64,000 nt of DNA, taken from the NCBI RefSeq assembly GCF_014207935.1, contig NZ_JACHLL010000005.1, positions 1 through 64,000 on the forward strand, in the 5' to 3' direction. The notes beneath the pieces were generated by a model that ran no database searches, was not told the origin of the DNA, and saw only the letters and a program-made list of their open reading frames with translations. The first letter of the stretch is position 1, and every line of letters begins with the position of its first letter. A program made the position numbers and the translations under genes. Source of the stretch: Pseudomonas fluvialis (GTDB lineage: Bacteria > Pseudomonadota > Gammaproteobacteria > Pseudomonadales > Pseudomonadaceae). Positions 47,701-58,420 of the stretch are shown piece after piece.

Positions 47701-48505
47701 CGAACGCATTACCCTGGAGCACGAATTGCGCCGCGCTCTGGAGCGTGGCGAATTGAGCCTGCACTATCAACCGAAGATCAGCTTGCTCACCCAGAAACTG
47801 GTCGGTGCCGAGGCCCTGATCCGCTGGCAGCACCCCCTATTTGGCAACATTCCGCCAGACCGTTTCATCCCGCTGGCCGAAGAAAACGGTCTGATCCTGC
47901 CTCTGGGCGAATGGGTGCTGGCAGAGGCCGTGGTGCAGATGCGCCGCTGGCAGGACAGCCATGAGGCGTTTGGCCCGCTGTCGGTCAACCTGGCGGGTGA
48001 GCAACTCAAGGAAGACCGCGTACGCAGCCACATTCAGCAACTGCTACGAGGCAGCGGTCTAGACCCGCAGCGCCTGCAACTGGAAATCACCGAAAGCTTC
48101 ATCATGAACCGCACCGAGCAGGCCCTGCAGATCCTGCATGACCTCAAGGCATTCGGCCTGCAATTGGCCATCGACGATTTCGGTACCGGTTACTCCTCGC
48201 TCAGCTACCTCAAACGCCTGCCGCTGGACGTGTTAAAAATCGACAAATCCTTCGTCCAGGGCCTGCCGGACGACCTGCACGATGCTGCCATCGCCCGCGC
48301 AATCATCGCTCTGGGACGCAGCATGAATCTGACAGTAATTGCCGAAGGCGTTGAAACCAAGGCCCAGGAAGCCTTTCTTGCTCTTGAGGGATGCGAGCAA
48401 ATCCAGGGCTTTGTCGTCAGCCGCGCCCTCACCGCCACCGATTTCAGCGAACACTTCCTGACCCCCAAAGCTGTGCATGGCGCCGAGCAACCCGCCCCGG
48501 TATAA
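44771..48505 (+). CDS. rmcA: RmcA-like c-di-GMP phosphodiesterase/GGDEF-EAL sensor
   Basis: A 1244-residue inner-membrane sensor. It has a signal peptide, a periplasmic type 3 solute-binding domain (about 20-260), one transmembrane helix (about 269-290) and a series of four PAS domains. A GGDEF domain follows (residues 886-890, with an RxxD inhibitory site RDID five residues before it) and an EAL domain (1014-1016). The EAL domain keeps QLEITES, AIDDFGTGYSS, KIDKSFV and AEGVE, so it should be an active phosphodiesterase. Length, domains and position after rpoD match PA0575 (RmcA), known in P. aeruginosa as a redox- and arginine-responsive c-di-GMP regulator. The ATG at 44771 is used; a TTG at 44753 is possible. 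A tRNA promoter begins at its stop codon. Confidence 0.9.
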   Translation: MARLSVLILLLLSAVTRPAIALDLSDAERAWLAQHPKLRLGVDPAWAPFEYRDRDGRHLGYAADVLSLLSKRLGVEFVLGPRQSWGETLQKAKIDQLDVLSAISATPQRRRYLQFTRPYLTLPIVILSRSDGPQPENIEQLRGLTVAVVSNYASHELLVREHPHLQLLPSATSESAVLSLLLNQADVMVADFASTAWVMRQHKASGLHISGTTPYEFRLAMATPIGQPILASILNKAIADLRPEELTPLQAHWLPNQPNAEADWQTLAGITLPALLTLAVMLLFMRTLIRKNHQLRQEMGHREQLENQLSTSHQQFRNLVENLQAIAWEMDPESLTFTYVSPHARRVLGFAAEHWLRQDFWRQHLHPGDAADILAARQNALLARQDHTLDYRLINNAGHAVWVHDIATFGTDDVQPKLRGLLLDINRERQTEQALRHSEEKFVALFQQCPDLIAVIDRHNGRLLDVNQAFTQHLLIPTQEAIGKTPTELGIWSSRSVGLQLFGELQARQLRNLETDFRRRDGSLFTGEISAKKIELSGVRALMIVVRDISSQQQARKQLIVSEEKFAKAFQALPEGLLISRREDGLVLDINQAMCRISGLEHKDCLGKTTVELGLWNNSEDRGEVLQLLAQNRLPPRIIDLIHRDGRLRRLEVALTAIELNGEPCLLADARDVTEQERMQLQLRQAATVFESTAEAVMITDIHQGISAVNRAFCSISGYEEAEVLGQTPRLLSSGRHDSAFFVAMWHSLAATGSWQGEIWNRRKNGEEFPCWLTISAVKGDDQNISHFVGVFADISSIKQAQARLDYQAHHDSLTGLPNRMLFENRLRAVLHDDEAQQGAVLFIDLDRFKHINDSLGHPVGDELLKGIAVRLREQLRDIDTVARLGGDEFILLLPGIHQIADADRIARKLLDAFKAPFAAGGHELHISASIGISLYPRDGSDVATLVKNADSAMYRSKAKGRNRAEFYTREMTFLANERITLEHELRRALERGELSLHYQPKISLLTQKLVGAEALIRWQHPLFGNIPPDRFIPLAEENGLILPLGEWVLAEAVVQMRRWQDSHEAFGPLSVNLAGEQLKEDRVRSHIQQLLRGSGLDPQRLQLEITESFIMNRTEQALQILHDLKAFGLQLAIDDFGTGYSSLSYLKRLPLDVLKIDKSFVQGLPDDLHDAAIARAIIALGRSMNLTVIAEGVETKAQEAFLALEGCEQIQGFVVSRALTATDFSEHFLTPKAVHGAEQPAPV

Positions 48506-48506
48506 T
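48501..48506 (+). promoter_or_regulatory. tRNA -10 element
   Basis: A perfect TATAAT overlaps the rmcA stop codon (TAA within it). A GC-rich discriminator (CGCCGCGCC) follows and the mature tRNA starts 15 bp later, as expected of a stringently controlled tRNA promoter. No good -35 hexamer is seen. Confidence 0.6.
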
Positions 48507-48521
48507 CGCCGCGCCTTCTGG

Positions 48522-48598
48522 GGGCCTATAGCTCAGTCGGTTAGAGCAGAGGACTCATAATCCTTTGGTCCACGGTTCGAGTCCGTGTGGGCCCACCA
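48522..48598 (+). tRNA. tRNA with CAU anticodon (elongator Met or lysidine-modified Ile2)
   Basis: A complete 77-nt cloverleaf includes an encoded CCA. The anticodon loop CTCATAA (anticodon CAT) sits in a GAGGA/TCCTT stem. The D arm has GCTC...GAGC and the T arm is CACGG-TTCGAGT-CCGTG. The acceptor stem is GGGCCTA/TGGGCCC with one G-U. The GC-rich acceptor stem and the anticodon stem recall the Ile2 (AUA-decoding) type more than elongator Met, but the identity cannot be fixed by eye. The 3' end is the left border of the accessory island. Confidence 0.9.
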
Positions 48599-48615
48599 TA
48601 TGAAACAACGACTTA

Positions 48616-48639
48616 GGTCAGCAATTGTGCTGGCCTTTT
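48616..48639 (+). terminator. Terminator after the CAU tRNA
   Basis: GGTCAGCA (48616-48623) and TGCTGGCC (48628-48635) form an 8-bp stem with one G-U pair and an ATTG loop, followed by TTTT. An outer AACGAC/GTCGTT pair encloses it. Confidence 0.7.
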
Positions 48640-48663
48640 GTCGTTTATGGGCCGAATAAAAAA

Positions 48664-48685
48664 TTTGCGTACCACTTTGCGTACC
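48664..48685. repeat. Direct repeat TTTGCGTACC x2
   Basis: Two exact copies of TTTGCGTACC (48664-48673 and 48676-48685) lie 12 bp apart, start to start, 66 bp past the tRNA. Short direct repeats next to a tRNA are typical of integrase arm-type or accessory binding sites. No integrase reads from here, so they may be relics. Confidence 0.6.
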
Positions 48686-48784
48686 GTTTCATTTTTGCTG
48701 CATCAGGGCGCCTTGGCCCTTGCCGCTCGCAGATTGACACTCAGGCAGCACTCCAATAGGTTTGTGCTCCCCTTGAAAGGGGAC

Positions 48785-48970
48785 GGGATTGGCGTTCCGG
48801 TCTGAGACAGGGCTAAGCGAGGCTTAGCTCTGAGCATGGCTGTGTCTTTATGGGCGGGCCGTGCGGGGCATCTTCGGATGCGCCGGCCCTCAGACCGGTA
48901 CGCCAACCCGTGCGGTCTGCTCACCCAATTGGCGTTGGGTGGCAGAACTTTCCGTTCTGAGGATCACACC
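48785..48970 (+). promoter_or_regulatory. Strongly folded leader (candidate structured RNA) before the island gene
   Basis: Arms 48785-48806 and 48889-48909 can pair over about 20 bp with one mismatch (core GGCGT.CCGGTCTGAG). They enclose hairpins GCTAAGC-GAG-GCTTAGC (48812-48828) and GCATC-TTCG-GATGC (48868-48881). A second copy of ATTGGCGTT (48788-48796 and 48928-48936) competes for the same ACGCCAA (48900-48906). A third hairpin, CAGAAC-TTTCC-GTTCTG (48943-48959), ends at the AGGA ribosome site of the next gene. Confidence 0.55.
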
Positions 48971-49300
48971 ATGAATGAAACCATCACTTTGCAAAGCGAA
49001 GCCGGCCAAGCTGTTTCCGATAGCGGCACAGAAAATGGCTTCACCCCGCTCCGTCACGATGAACCTCACTGCGTGATCGGTTATCTCAGCAGCGCATCAG
49101 CGCCCGACCTTTACGATGAAGCAACGCTTCGCCAGTCCGCCCTCCTCGGCCTGCTTTGCGCGCTTAGCAGCGCCCCAGCCTCTAACGAACTGAGCCCCTC
49201 AAACCTGCAGTGCTGCATCCAAGCTCTACGCATCCTCAGCGAAGATGCTGCCGCCCTCTATGCCGGAGCTTGGCAAGCACTGCAGGCCGAACGCCACTAG
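48971..49300 (+). CDS. Small protein of unknown function
   Basis: A 109-residue protein that I do not recognise with certainty. It is mostly helical with small residues; LRQSALLGLLCALSSAP and QALRILSEDAAALYAGAWQALQ may be two helices, with some likeness to small Pseudomonas DUF3077-type proteins. The ATG at 48971 follows AGGA, directly behind a hairpin. It lies at the tRNA-proximal end of the island with a folded leader, so its expression may be regulated by RNA structure. No membrane segment or signal peptide is evident. Confidence 0.6.
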   Translation: MNETITLQSEAGQAVSDSGTENGFTPLRHDEPHCVIGYLSSASAPDLYDEATLRQSALLGLLCALSSAPASNELSPSNLQCCIQALRILSEDAAALYAGAWQALQAERH

Positions 49301-49322
49301 CCCCTTGCGGCAAGAGCAGGCA

Positions 49323-49586
49323 TTACCCGCCTGCTCGATTTGATAACGCCAGTTCATTTTCAAATCGCTGCACAAACTCGACCAGGCTGATATTTAACGC
49401 CTCGCAAATATCGCGCAGCTGAACGAGGTCGAGGCGGCGCAAGCCGCGCTCGATATCACTCGCGAATGACTGCGGACGCTCAAGCGCTTGAGCAAACTGC
49501 GCCTGGGTCATCCCAGCCTCCACGCGACATTGCTTAAGCAGCCGAAGCAAAACCAGATTTTCGTCTCGGTATACCGACTTTTCCAA
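49323..49586 (-). CDS. XRE-family transcriptional regulator
   Basis: An 87-residue protein with a single helix-turn-helix (GMTQAQFAQALERPQSFASDIERG) followed by RRLDLVQLRDICEALNISLVEFVQRFE, a common HTH_3 layout of island and prophage repressors. The TTG at 49586 is chosen because GGAGGA lies 9 nt upstream; a longer frame begins at another TTG at 49619. It diverges from the next gene across a short AT-rich region with a perfect palindrome that may be its operator. Confidence 0.8.
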   Translation of the reverse strand: MEKSVYRDENLVLLRLLKQCRVEAGMTQAQFAQALERPQSFASDIERGLRRLDLVQLRDICEALNISLVEFVQRFENELALSNRAGG

Positions 49587-49633
49587 AAGCCACTCTCCTC
49601 CGACTTGACAGCTCGCCAAGGTATATCTAATCT

Positions 49634-49645
49634 TCGGATATCCGA
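49634..49645. promoter_or_regulatory. Candidate operator palindrome between the XRE gene and its divergent neighbour
   Basis: TCGGATATCCGA is a perfect 12-bp palindrome. The same region has two direct copies of a TAT(C/T)CGATTT(A/G)CAG unit (starting near 49639 and 49662). A site of this kind between divergent genes is where an XRE repressor would bind. Confidence 0.5.
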
Positions 49646-49684
49646 TTTACAGATATTCAGGTATTCGATTTGCAGGAGCCCATC

Positions 49685-50143
49685 ATGAAAAGCCCAAATC
49701 AACCTTCACCACCCAACAGTAATATGCAGTTCCAGTTGAACCTAGAGACACTAGAAGTACTCATGGAGCTGAACGCCCTACTGCAGTGGTTTGGTTTGCC
49801 TCTCGTTCAGAGCCAGACAGCCATCGCCATGTGGGAGGACAACATCCTGACCAAAGAAGATCCTGACACAGGGCATCCGCTTCACTACCTGCCCGTTTCA
49901 ATGCTTCCCAATTTCATTGATCAAATCCTTGATCAGTTGAGCGCTGAAAGTAGGGCTCAAGCAATCCTCTTTAGGGACAGAAGTCACGCCCTGTCGGCAG
50001 TAATCCCCATAGCGGCCATGCTGAAGCTATCCAAGAAGCCTGAAGATGGCGGAATTGACCCAGACTACGTGCTTCATAACGTCCCCCCCCTAAAGCCTTC
50101 GCAGGGAATTGCTTCTGCCAACACCACTCAGGGGGCACTGTAG
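49685..50143 (+). CDS. Unknown protein, island gene
   Basis: A 152-residue protein with no family that I recognise. CAGGAG precedes the ATG at 49685. It has a Pro/Ser/Asn-rich N terminus, then a likely helical region (LETLEVLMELNALLQWFGLPL), YLPVSMLPNFIDQILDQLSAE and a C-terminal tail of low complexity. It is divergent from the XRE gene, which probably controls it. The antirepressor-like gene follows 4 nt later in the same direction. Confidence 0.6.
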   Translation: MKSPNQPSPPNSNMQFQLNLETLEVLMELNALLQWFGLPLVQSQTAIAMWEDNILTKEDPDTGHPLHYLPVSMLPNFIDQILDQLSAESRAQAILFRDRSHALSAVIPIAAMLKLSKKPEDGGIDPDYVLHNVPPLKPSQGIASANTTQGAL

Positions 50144-50147
50144 TTAG

Positions 50148-50879
50148 ATGCGTACGTCCAAAATCAAAGTCCAGGCGATGACTATTCCTGTTCTGACCAG
50201 CAGTAACGGCGAGCGCTACTGGCCTATGCGCCCATTGTGCGAAGCCATCGAGCTGAACTGGCACAGCCAGGCTGCAAAGTTACATCCGCCTAGGTATACC
50301 CCCCGCGAGCACGATGTGTGCTTGCCAGGGCAGCAACCCATGAAGCAGGTACTCTGTTTGTCGCAGGCAGAATTCGAGTTCTGGCTCAAAGGGCTGAACT
50401 CGCGCAAAGTGAATCGCACTGCCCGACTGCGCGTGGACCAGTTGCGCGCACATTTCTTCGGCGATGCTTCAGCCGAGAAGAAGCACCCAGAGGGACTGGC
50501 AGCTGCTGCGCCTAAGGTCCTGAGCCGCATTCTGAACTGGCGCCTGCAGCAGACTGAGCCTTCTGAGCGTCCGGAATTGTCTAAGCAGATCACTAGCCAG
50601 TTTCGCGAAAAGAACGGTTTTGAAATCTGCGATGCCCGGGAGCACCAGTTACGCGCAGCTGTTGCGTCACTGAGCACGATCATTTATCAGCATGATCGCG
50701 CGAAGACACCAAGTCATACGCCTGTATCGCAGCGTGTCGATACGATTATCAAATCAATCATCGATGCCCGGCCTCAACGCATCCACTTGCTCGAATCGGA
50801 CTTCGCAGCTTTGCTGTGCGGCATCGAACTTGAGGAGCAGTACCACCGTAGCGCTCAGCACGAAACGCCCAGCTCGTGA
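50148..50879 (+). CDS. Phage antirepressor-like protein (P22_AR_N-type N terminus)
   Basis: A 243-residue protein. Residues about 11-65 (PVLTSSNGERYWPMRPLCEA, then LNWHSQAAKLH) resemble the N-terminal domain of P22-type phage antirepressors. The C-terminal half is unlike known families and may be a partner-binding region. The start is uncertain: ATG at 50148 has no clear ribosome site, while ATG at 50178 follows CCAGGCG. It probably counteracts a repressor, perhaps the XRE protein nearby. Its stop overlaps the start of the next frame (GTGA). Confidence 0.6.
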   Translation: MRTSKIKVQAMTIPVLTSSNGERYWPMRPLCEAIELNWHSQAAKLHPPRYTPREHDVCLPGQQPMKQVLCLSQAEFEFWLKGLNSRKVNRTARLRVDQLRAHFFGDASAEKKHPEGLAAAAPKVLSRILNWRLQQTEPSERPELSKQITSQFREKNGFEICDAREHQLRAAVASLSTIIYQHDRAKTPSHTPVSQRVDTIIKSIIDARPQRIHLLESDFAALLCGIELEEQYHRSAQHETPSS

Positions 50880-51271
50880 CGACACTTAGGGAAGTGATGG
50901 ACGTTCTGTACTCAACAGGTGAGCCCATGAGCGGCAGCAGCATGAGCGACGATGAAGCCCTAGCCTATGCCCGGCAGTCTTTTCCTTACGGGAATTACTG
51001 CCTGGTACGAAACTGGCGCTGGATTGAACTGCAGGTGACCGAAAGCCAGCGTCTACAGCTGGCGACAACCCAAAGGCAGCCTGCTTTGATCTATGCGCAT
51101 ACGGTCATCTATGACAGCGAACGTCGCTGGGATGTTGGTGATTTCGTACGAACCTCACTCTTGCACCACTATGAGGGCTTCCACTTCAAAACGCTCAACA
51201 GCGTCTACCTGCTGCTAGGCCCAGGCACCCGCATCCAAGCCAACTCAGATGCTGTTGCAAGCATTTTCTGA
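50876..51271 (+). CDS. DUF6957-like protein of unknown function
   Basis: A 131-residue protein resembling a group of small pseudomonad island proteins with text like LYSTGEPMSGSSMSDDEAL, NWRWIELQVTESQRLQLA, LIYAHTVIYDSERRWDVGDFVRT and TLNSVYLLLGPGTR. No biochemical role is known to me. It starts with GTG overlapping the previous stop or with ATG at 50897 behind GGGAAG. The coupling suggests it works with the antirepressor-like protein. The dyad array starts 38 bp after its stop. Confidence 0.6.
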   Translation: MTTLREVMDVLYSTGEPMSGSSMSDDEALAYARQSFPYGNYCLVRNWRWIELQVTESQRLQLATTQRQPALIYAHTVIYDSERRWDVGDFVRTSLLHHYEGFHFKTLNSVYLLLGPGTRIQANSDAVASIF

Positions 51272-51309
51272 TCGAGCCAACACATTTGGCAGTGATGTGT
51301 TCACAGGCC

Positions 51310-51467
51310 TGCGACAGAGCCTGAGTATCGCAGGAAAGCACTGCGACACTCAGTGAGTGTCGCAGAACCACCTATACGACACACTCGGAGTATCGCACAC
51401 GCATGCTGCGACACCCTGGCCATGTCGCAGCGACACGCCCTGTATGTCGCAACACAGTCCTGCGACA
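51310..51467. repeat. Array of TGCGACA-N9-TGTCGCA dyads at 32-bp pitch
   Basis: The half-site TGCGACA occurs at 51310, 51342, 51407 and 51461, with variants at 51375 (TACGACA) and 51429 (AGCGACA). Its inverse TGTCGCA/TATCGCA occurs at 51326, 51358, 51391, 51423 and 51445. Consecutive half-sites are 16 or 17 bp apart, alternating in orientation, giving five 23-bp dyads. Arms are conserved while the N9 spacers differ. Confidence 0.85.
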
Positions 51468-51560
51468 CGAGCATCGTGCCGCTAGCGGCAGTTTGAGTGC
51501 CCAATACGGCGCTGAATCAAGCCTGAATCGTCACCGAGCAGGCCAGTTGTGGCACTAAAC

Positions 51561-51585
51561 GTGCCCGTACTGGCACTGCTTTTTT
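51561..51585 (+). terminator. Possible terminator in the island non-coding segment
   Basis: GTGCC (51561-51565) and GGCAC (51572-51576) form a short stem, followed by TGC and TTTTTT. A 5-bp stem is weak, so the assignment is tentative. It could end transcripts through the dyad array. Confidence 0.35.
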
Positions 51586-51844
51586 CGGTTATAAAATCGT
51601 TTAAGTCATTGAAAAATAACAACTCAACGACTAATTTCATAACAAATCGCCACCTTTTGGCTAGCATTTTGACTGCATCGTTTTCGGCGCGTCAGCGATA
51701 CGCTGGCGAATCGTTTCACTAGGCTCGCCCGTTCAGCGCCCCGCGCTGGCTGCTTTCGATTTTGATGACAAAACGCTTGCGCGCGCTTTTGCTCACGGCG
51801 CACGCTGAATGTAGATGAAGCGTGTCGCGTGAGTGAGAGCGCGC

Positions 51845-51873
51845 CCCTCTTACTCGCGGCGCGAGTAAGAGGG
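51845..51873. repeat. Perfect 13-bp inverted repeat before the recombinase gene
   Basis: CCCTCTTACTCGC (51845-51857) and GCGAGTAAGAGGG (51861-51873) are perfect arms around a GGC centre. No T-run follows. Confidence 0.8.
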
Positions 51874-51954
51874 CGTTGGGGCGGTTCAGACGGAACGAGA
51901 AAACACGTAGCGAAGGCGGAGGGGTTTCAGAGGAGTCTGAGCCGCACCAACGCC
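51872..51954. repeat. 19-bp imperfect inverted arms before the recombinase gene
   Basis: GGCGTTGGGGCGGTTCAGA (51872-51890) and TCTGAGCCGCACCAACGCC (51936-51954) match at 17 of 19 positions as an inverted repeat with a 45-bp loop. It overlaps the preceding 13-bp hairpin by two bases, so the two folds compete slightly. Confidence 0.7.
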
Positions 51955-51999
51955 ATTCGCGAAGCGGCTTAGCTTTGTCATCAAAACAACAAGAAAGAG

Positions 52000-52944
52000 A
52001 TGACAGCCATGCAGCCAACGACATTGCAGCGGTACCAAACCCGAGCACAAAACTTCTATCGGAATCACTGCGGTGAGGACGATCCAACTTCAGCGCAGAT
52101 CTGCGCGGCTTTGCTTGCCTGCGCCAGCGAGTACCGCCCAAATGCTTTCAGCGTGCTGAAGAGCGCTATGCTGAACGACCAACTCGCCCGCGGGAACCCC
52201 GATGCAGCGTCAGCCATCCGAAAGCTGGTCAATCCGGTCACCGCACCCGATAGCCAGATTGCGAAAAAGCCCAAGCTCAAACAGATCCGGAAAGTCCCCT
52301 TCGAGGACTTCAAGGTGCTCTACAAGCACCTGCATGAATGCGGCTACCTCGATGAAGCCGCCTCTCTGGTGCTTGCCAATTACCTGGGAGTACGCCCCTG
52401 CGAAATGCGCACGATCACTGTCGGAGGCAATTTGGTCCACATCATCGGCGGTAAAAAGTCTGCCGAGCTACACCGCGGTGCTGACCGCACTCTACTGATC
52501 AACAAGCCCAACATTTTAAAACTGGTGGAATGGGCCGCGCATCGAATGTCGAAGTGCCTACGCACCAACACAGCGATCAGAGATCGCTTTCGCAAAGAAT
52601 GCCGAAGCCTCTGGCCCAGAAGAAAGAAGCATCCAACGCTGAAGAGCTTCCGCCACCAGGTAGGCTCAATTCTGAAAGCATCCGGAGAAAGCCCCGCCGG
52701 CATGGCTTACATCATGGGACATCAGTCCACAGAATCGATCAGCGTCTATGGCGATGGGCGCTCTGGCGCAGACCGAAAAAGCCACATCAGACCCGCAGAG
52801 GGCATTGACCTGTCCAGGGTACGAAAACCCAAGAGTCCGCCCCGATACGGAAACGGGAGGGTGATTGGCCTGATTGAATTTCCAGCCGCTACTCGTGGCT
52901 GGCTTCCAAGCTCCTCAACGGGCCCAAACCATCAAAACGGATAA
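52000..52944 (+). CDS. Tyrosine recombinase / integrase
   Basis: A 314-residue site-specific recombinase. The N-terminal core-binding-like domain is helical (about 1-105). In the catalytic domain the first arginine is in NYLGVRPCEMRTI, the HxxR region is KSFRHQVGS with Lys in place of the first His, and GHQSTESISVYG holds the final His and the nucleophile Tyr. It should cut DNA to move the island. ATG at 52000 is used, but ATG at 52009 has better spacing from GAAAGAG. A TGTCATC/GATGACA inverted repeat (51976-51982 with 51999-52005) covers the start. The gene is distal to the tRNA, which is unusual. Confidence 0.82.
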   Translation: MTAMQPTTLQRYQTRAQNFYRNHCGEDDPTSAQICAALLACASEYRPNAFSVLKSAMLNDQLARGNPDAASAIRKLVNPVTAPDSQIAKKPKLKQIRKVPFEDFKVLYKHLHECGYLDEAASLVLANYLGVRPCEMRTITVGGNLVHIIGGKKSAELHRGADRTLLINKPNILKLVEWAAHRMSKCLRTNTAIRDRFRKECRSLWPRRKKHPTLKSFRHQVGSILKASGESPAGMAYIMGHQSTESISVYGDGRSGADRKSHIRPAEGIDLSRVRKPKSPPRYGNGRVIGLIEFPAATRGWLPSSSTGPNHQNG

Positions 52945-53051
52945 GCTATTGAATCGCCCGTGGGCAAAAGCAGACGGCCATACCCAATACTGATTGCAAC
53001 AGGCTGGAATTGGCCAGAAGCAGCACATCGGAAACGGCAGCTAGGATCGTC

Positions 53052-53083
53052 CTTACAAGTAATCAAACGGGATTACCTGTAAG
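53052..53083. terminator. Stem-loop between the recombinase and the hybrid kinase gene
   Basis: CTTACAAGTAATC (53052-53064) and GATTACCTGTAAG (53071-53083) pair at 12 of 13 positions around AAACGG. It lies between convergent genes, but there is no T-run. It could be a terminator or part of the right island junction. Confidence 0.4.
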
Positions 53084-53154
53084 TTCGCACAAGCTTTGCC
53101 GGCCGATTGCCAGCAATTGTCACGATCTGCCGACCGCACCGAACTAAATCTCCA

Positions 53155-58364
<5,210 letters not shown>

Positions 58365-58420
58365 CAATGCTGACTCCGTGCGTTAAAAGTTACTGAGTGC
58401 TGGTGGCTGAGCGACAAGTA

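Larger units (their letters stand above)
48599..48970 (+). other. 372-bp gene-free segment at the left end of the island
   Basis: The segment contains a terminator hairpin behind the tRNA (48616-48639), a direct repeat of TTTGCGTACC (48664 and 48676) and a long strongly folded region (48785-48970) leading into the next gene. I see no convincing open reading frame. Confidence 0.7.
51272..51999 (+). other. 728-bp gene-free segment of the island
   Basis: The segment contains the TGCGACA dyad array (51310-51467), a short hairpin with a T-run (51561-51585), an AT-rich stretch (51585-51680), hairpins CAGCG-ATA-CGCTG (near 51694) and CAGCGC-CCC-GCGCTG (51734-51748), a perfect 13-bp hairpin (51845-51873) and 19-bp inverted arms (51872-51890, 51936-51954). 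No coding frame is credible. Confidence 0.75.

Noticed and set aside
51310..51467. The dyad array read as a CRISPR
   Set aside because: Repeat units are 7-bp arms in alternating orientation with short variable spacers. There are no 25-40 bp repeats, and no cas genes are near.
48619..53120. The shared 10-mer CAGCAATTGT at 48619-48628 and 53111-53120 as left and right island attachment cores
   Set aside because: Ten bases with an AATT palindrome could easily be chance, the flanks do not match and the left copy lies inside a terminator hairpin.
52945..53154. A right-hand copy of the tRNA 3' end
   Set aside because: Only short fragments such as CCCGTGGGC resemble the tRNA end; no continuous match of useful length was found.
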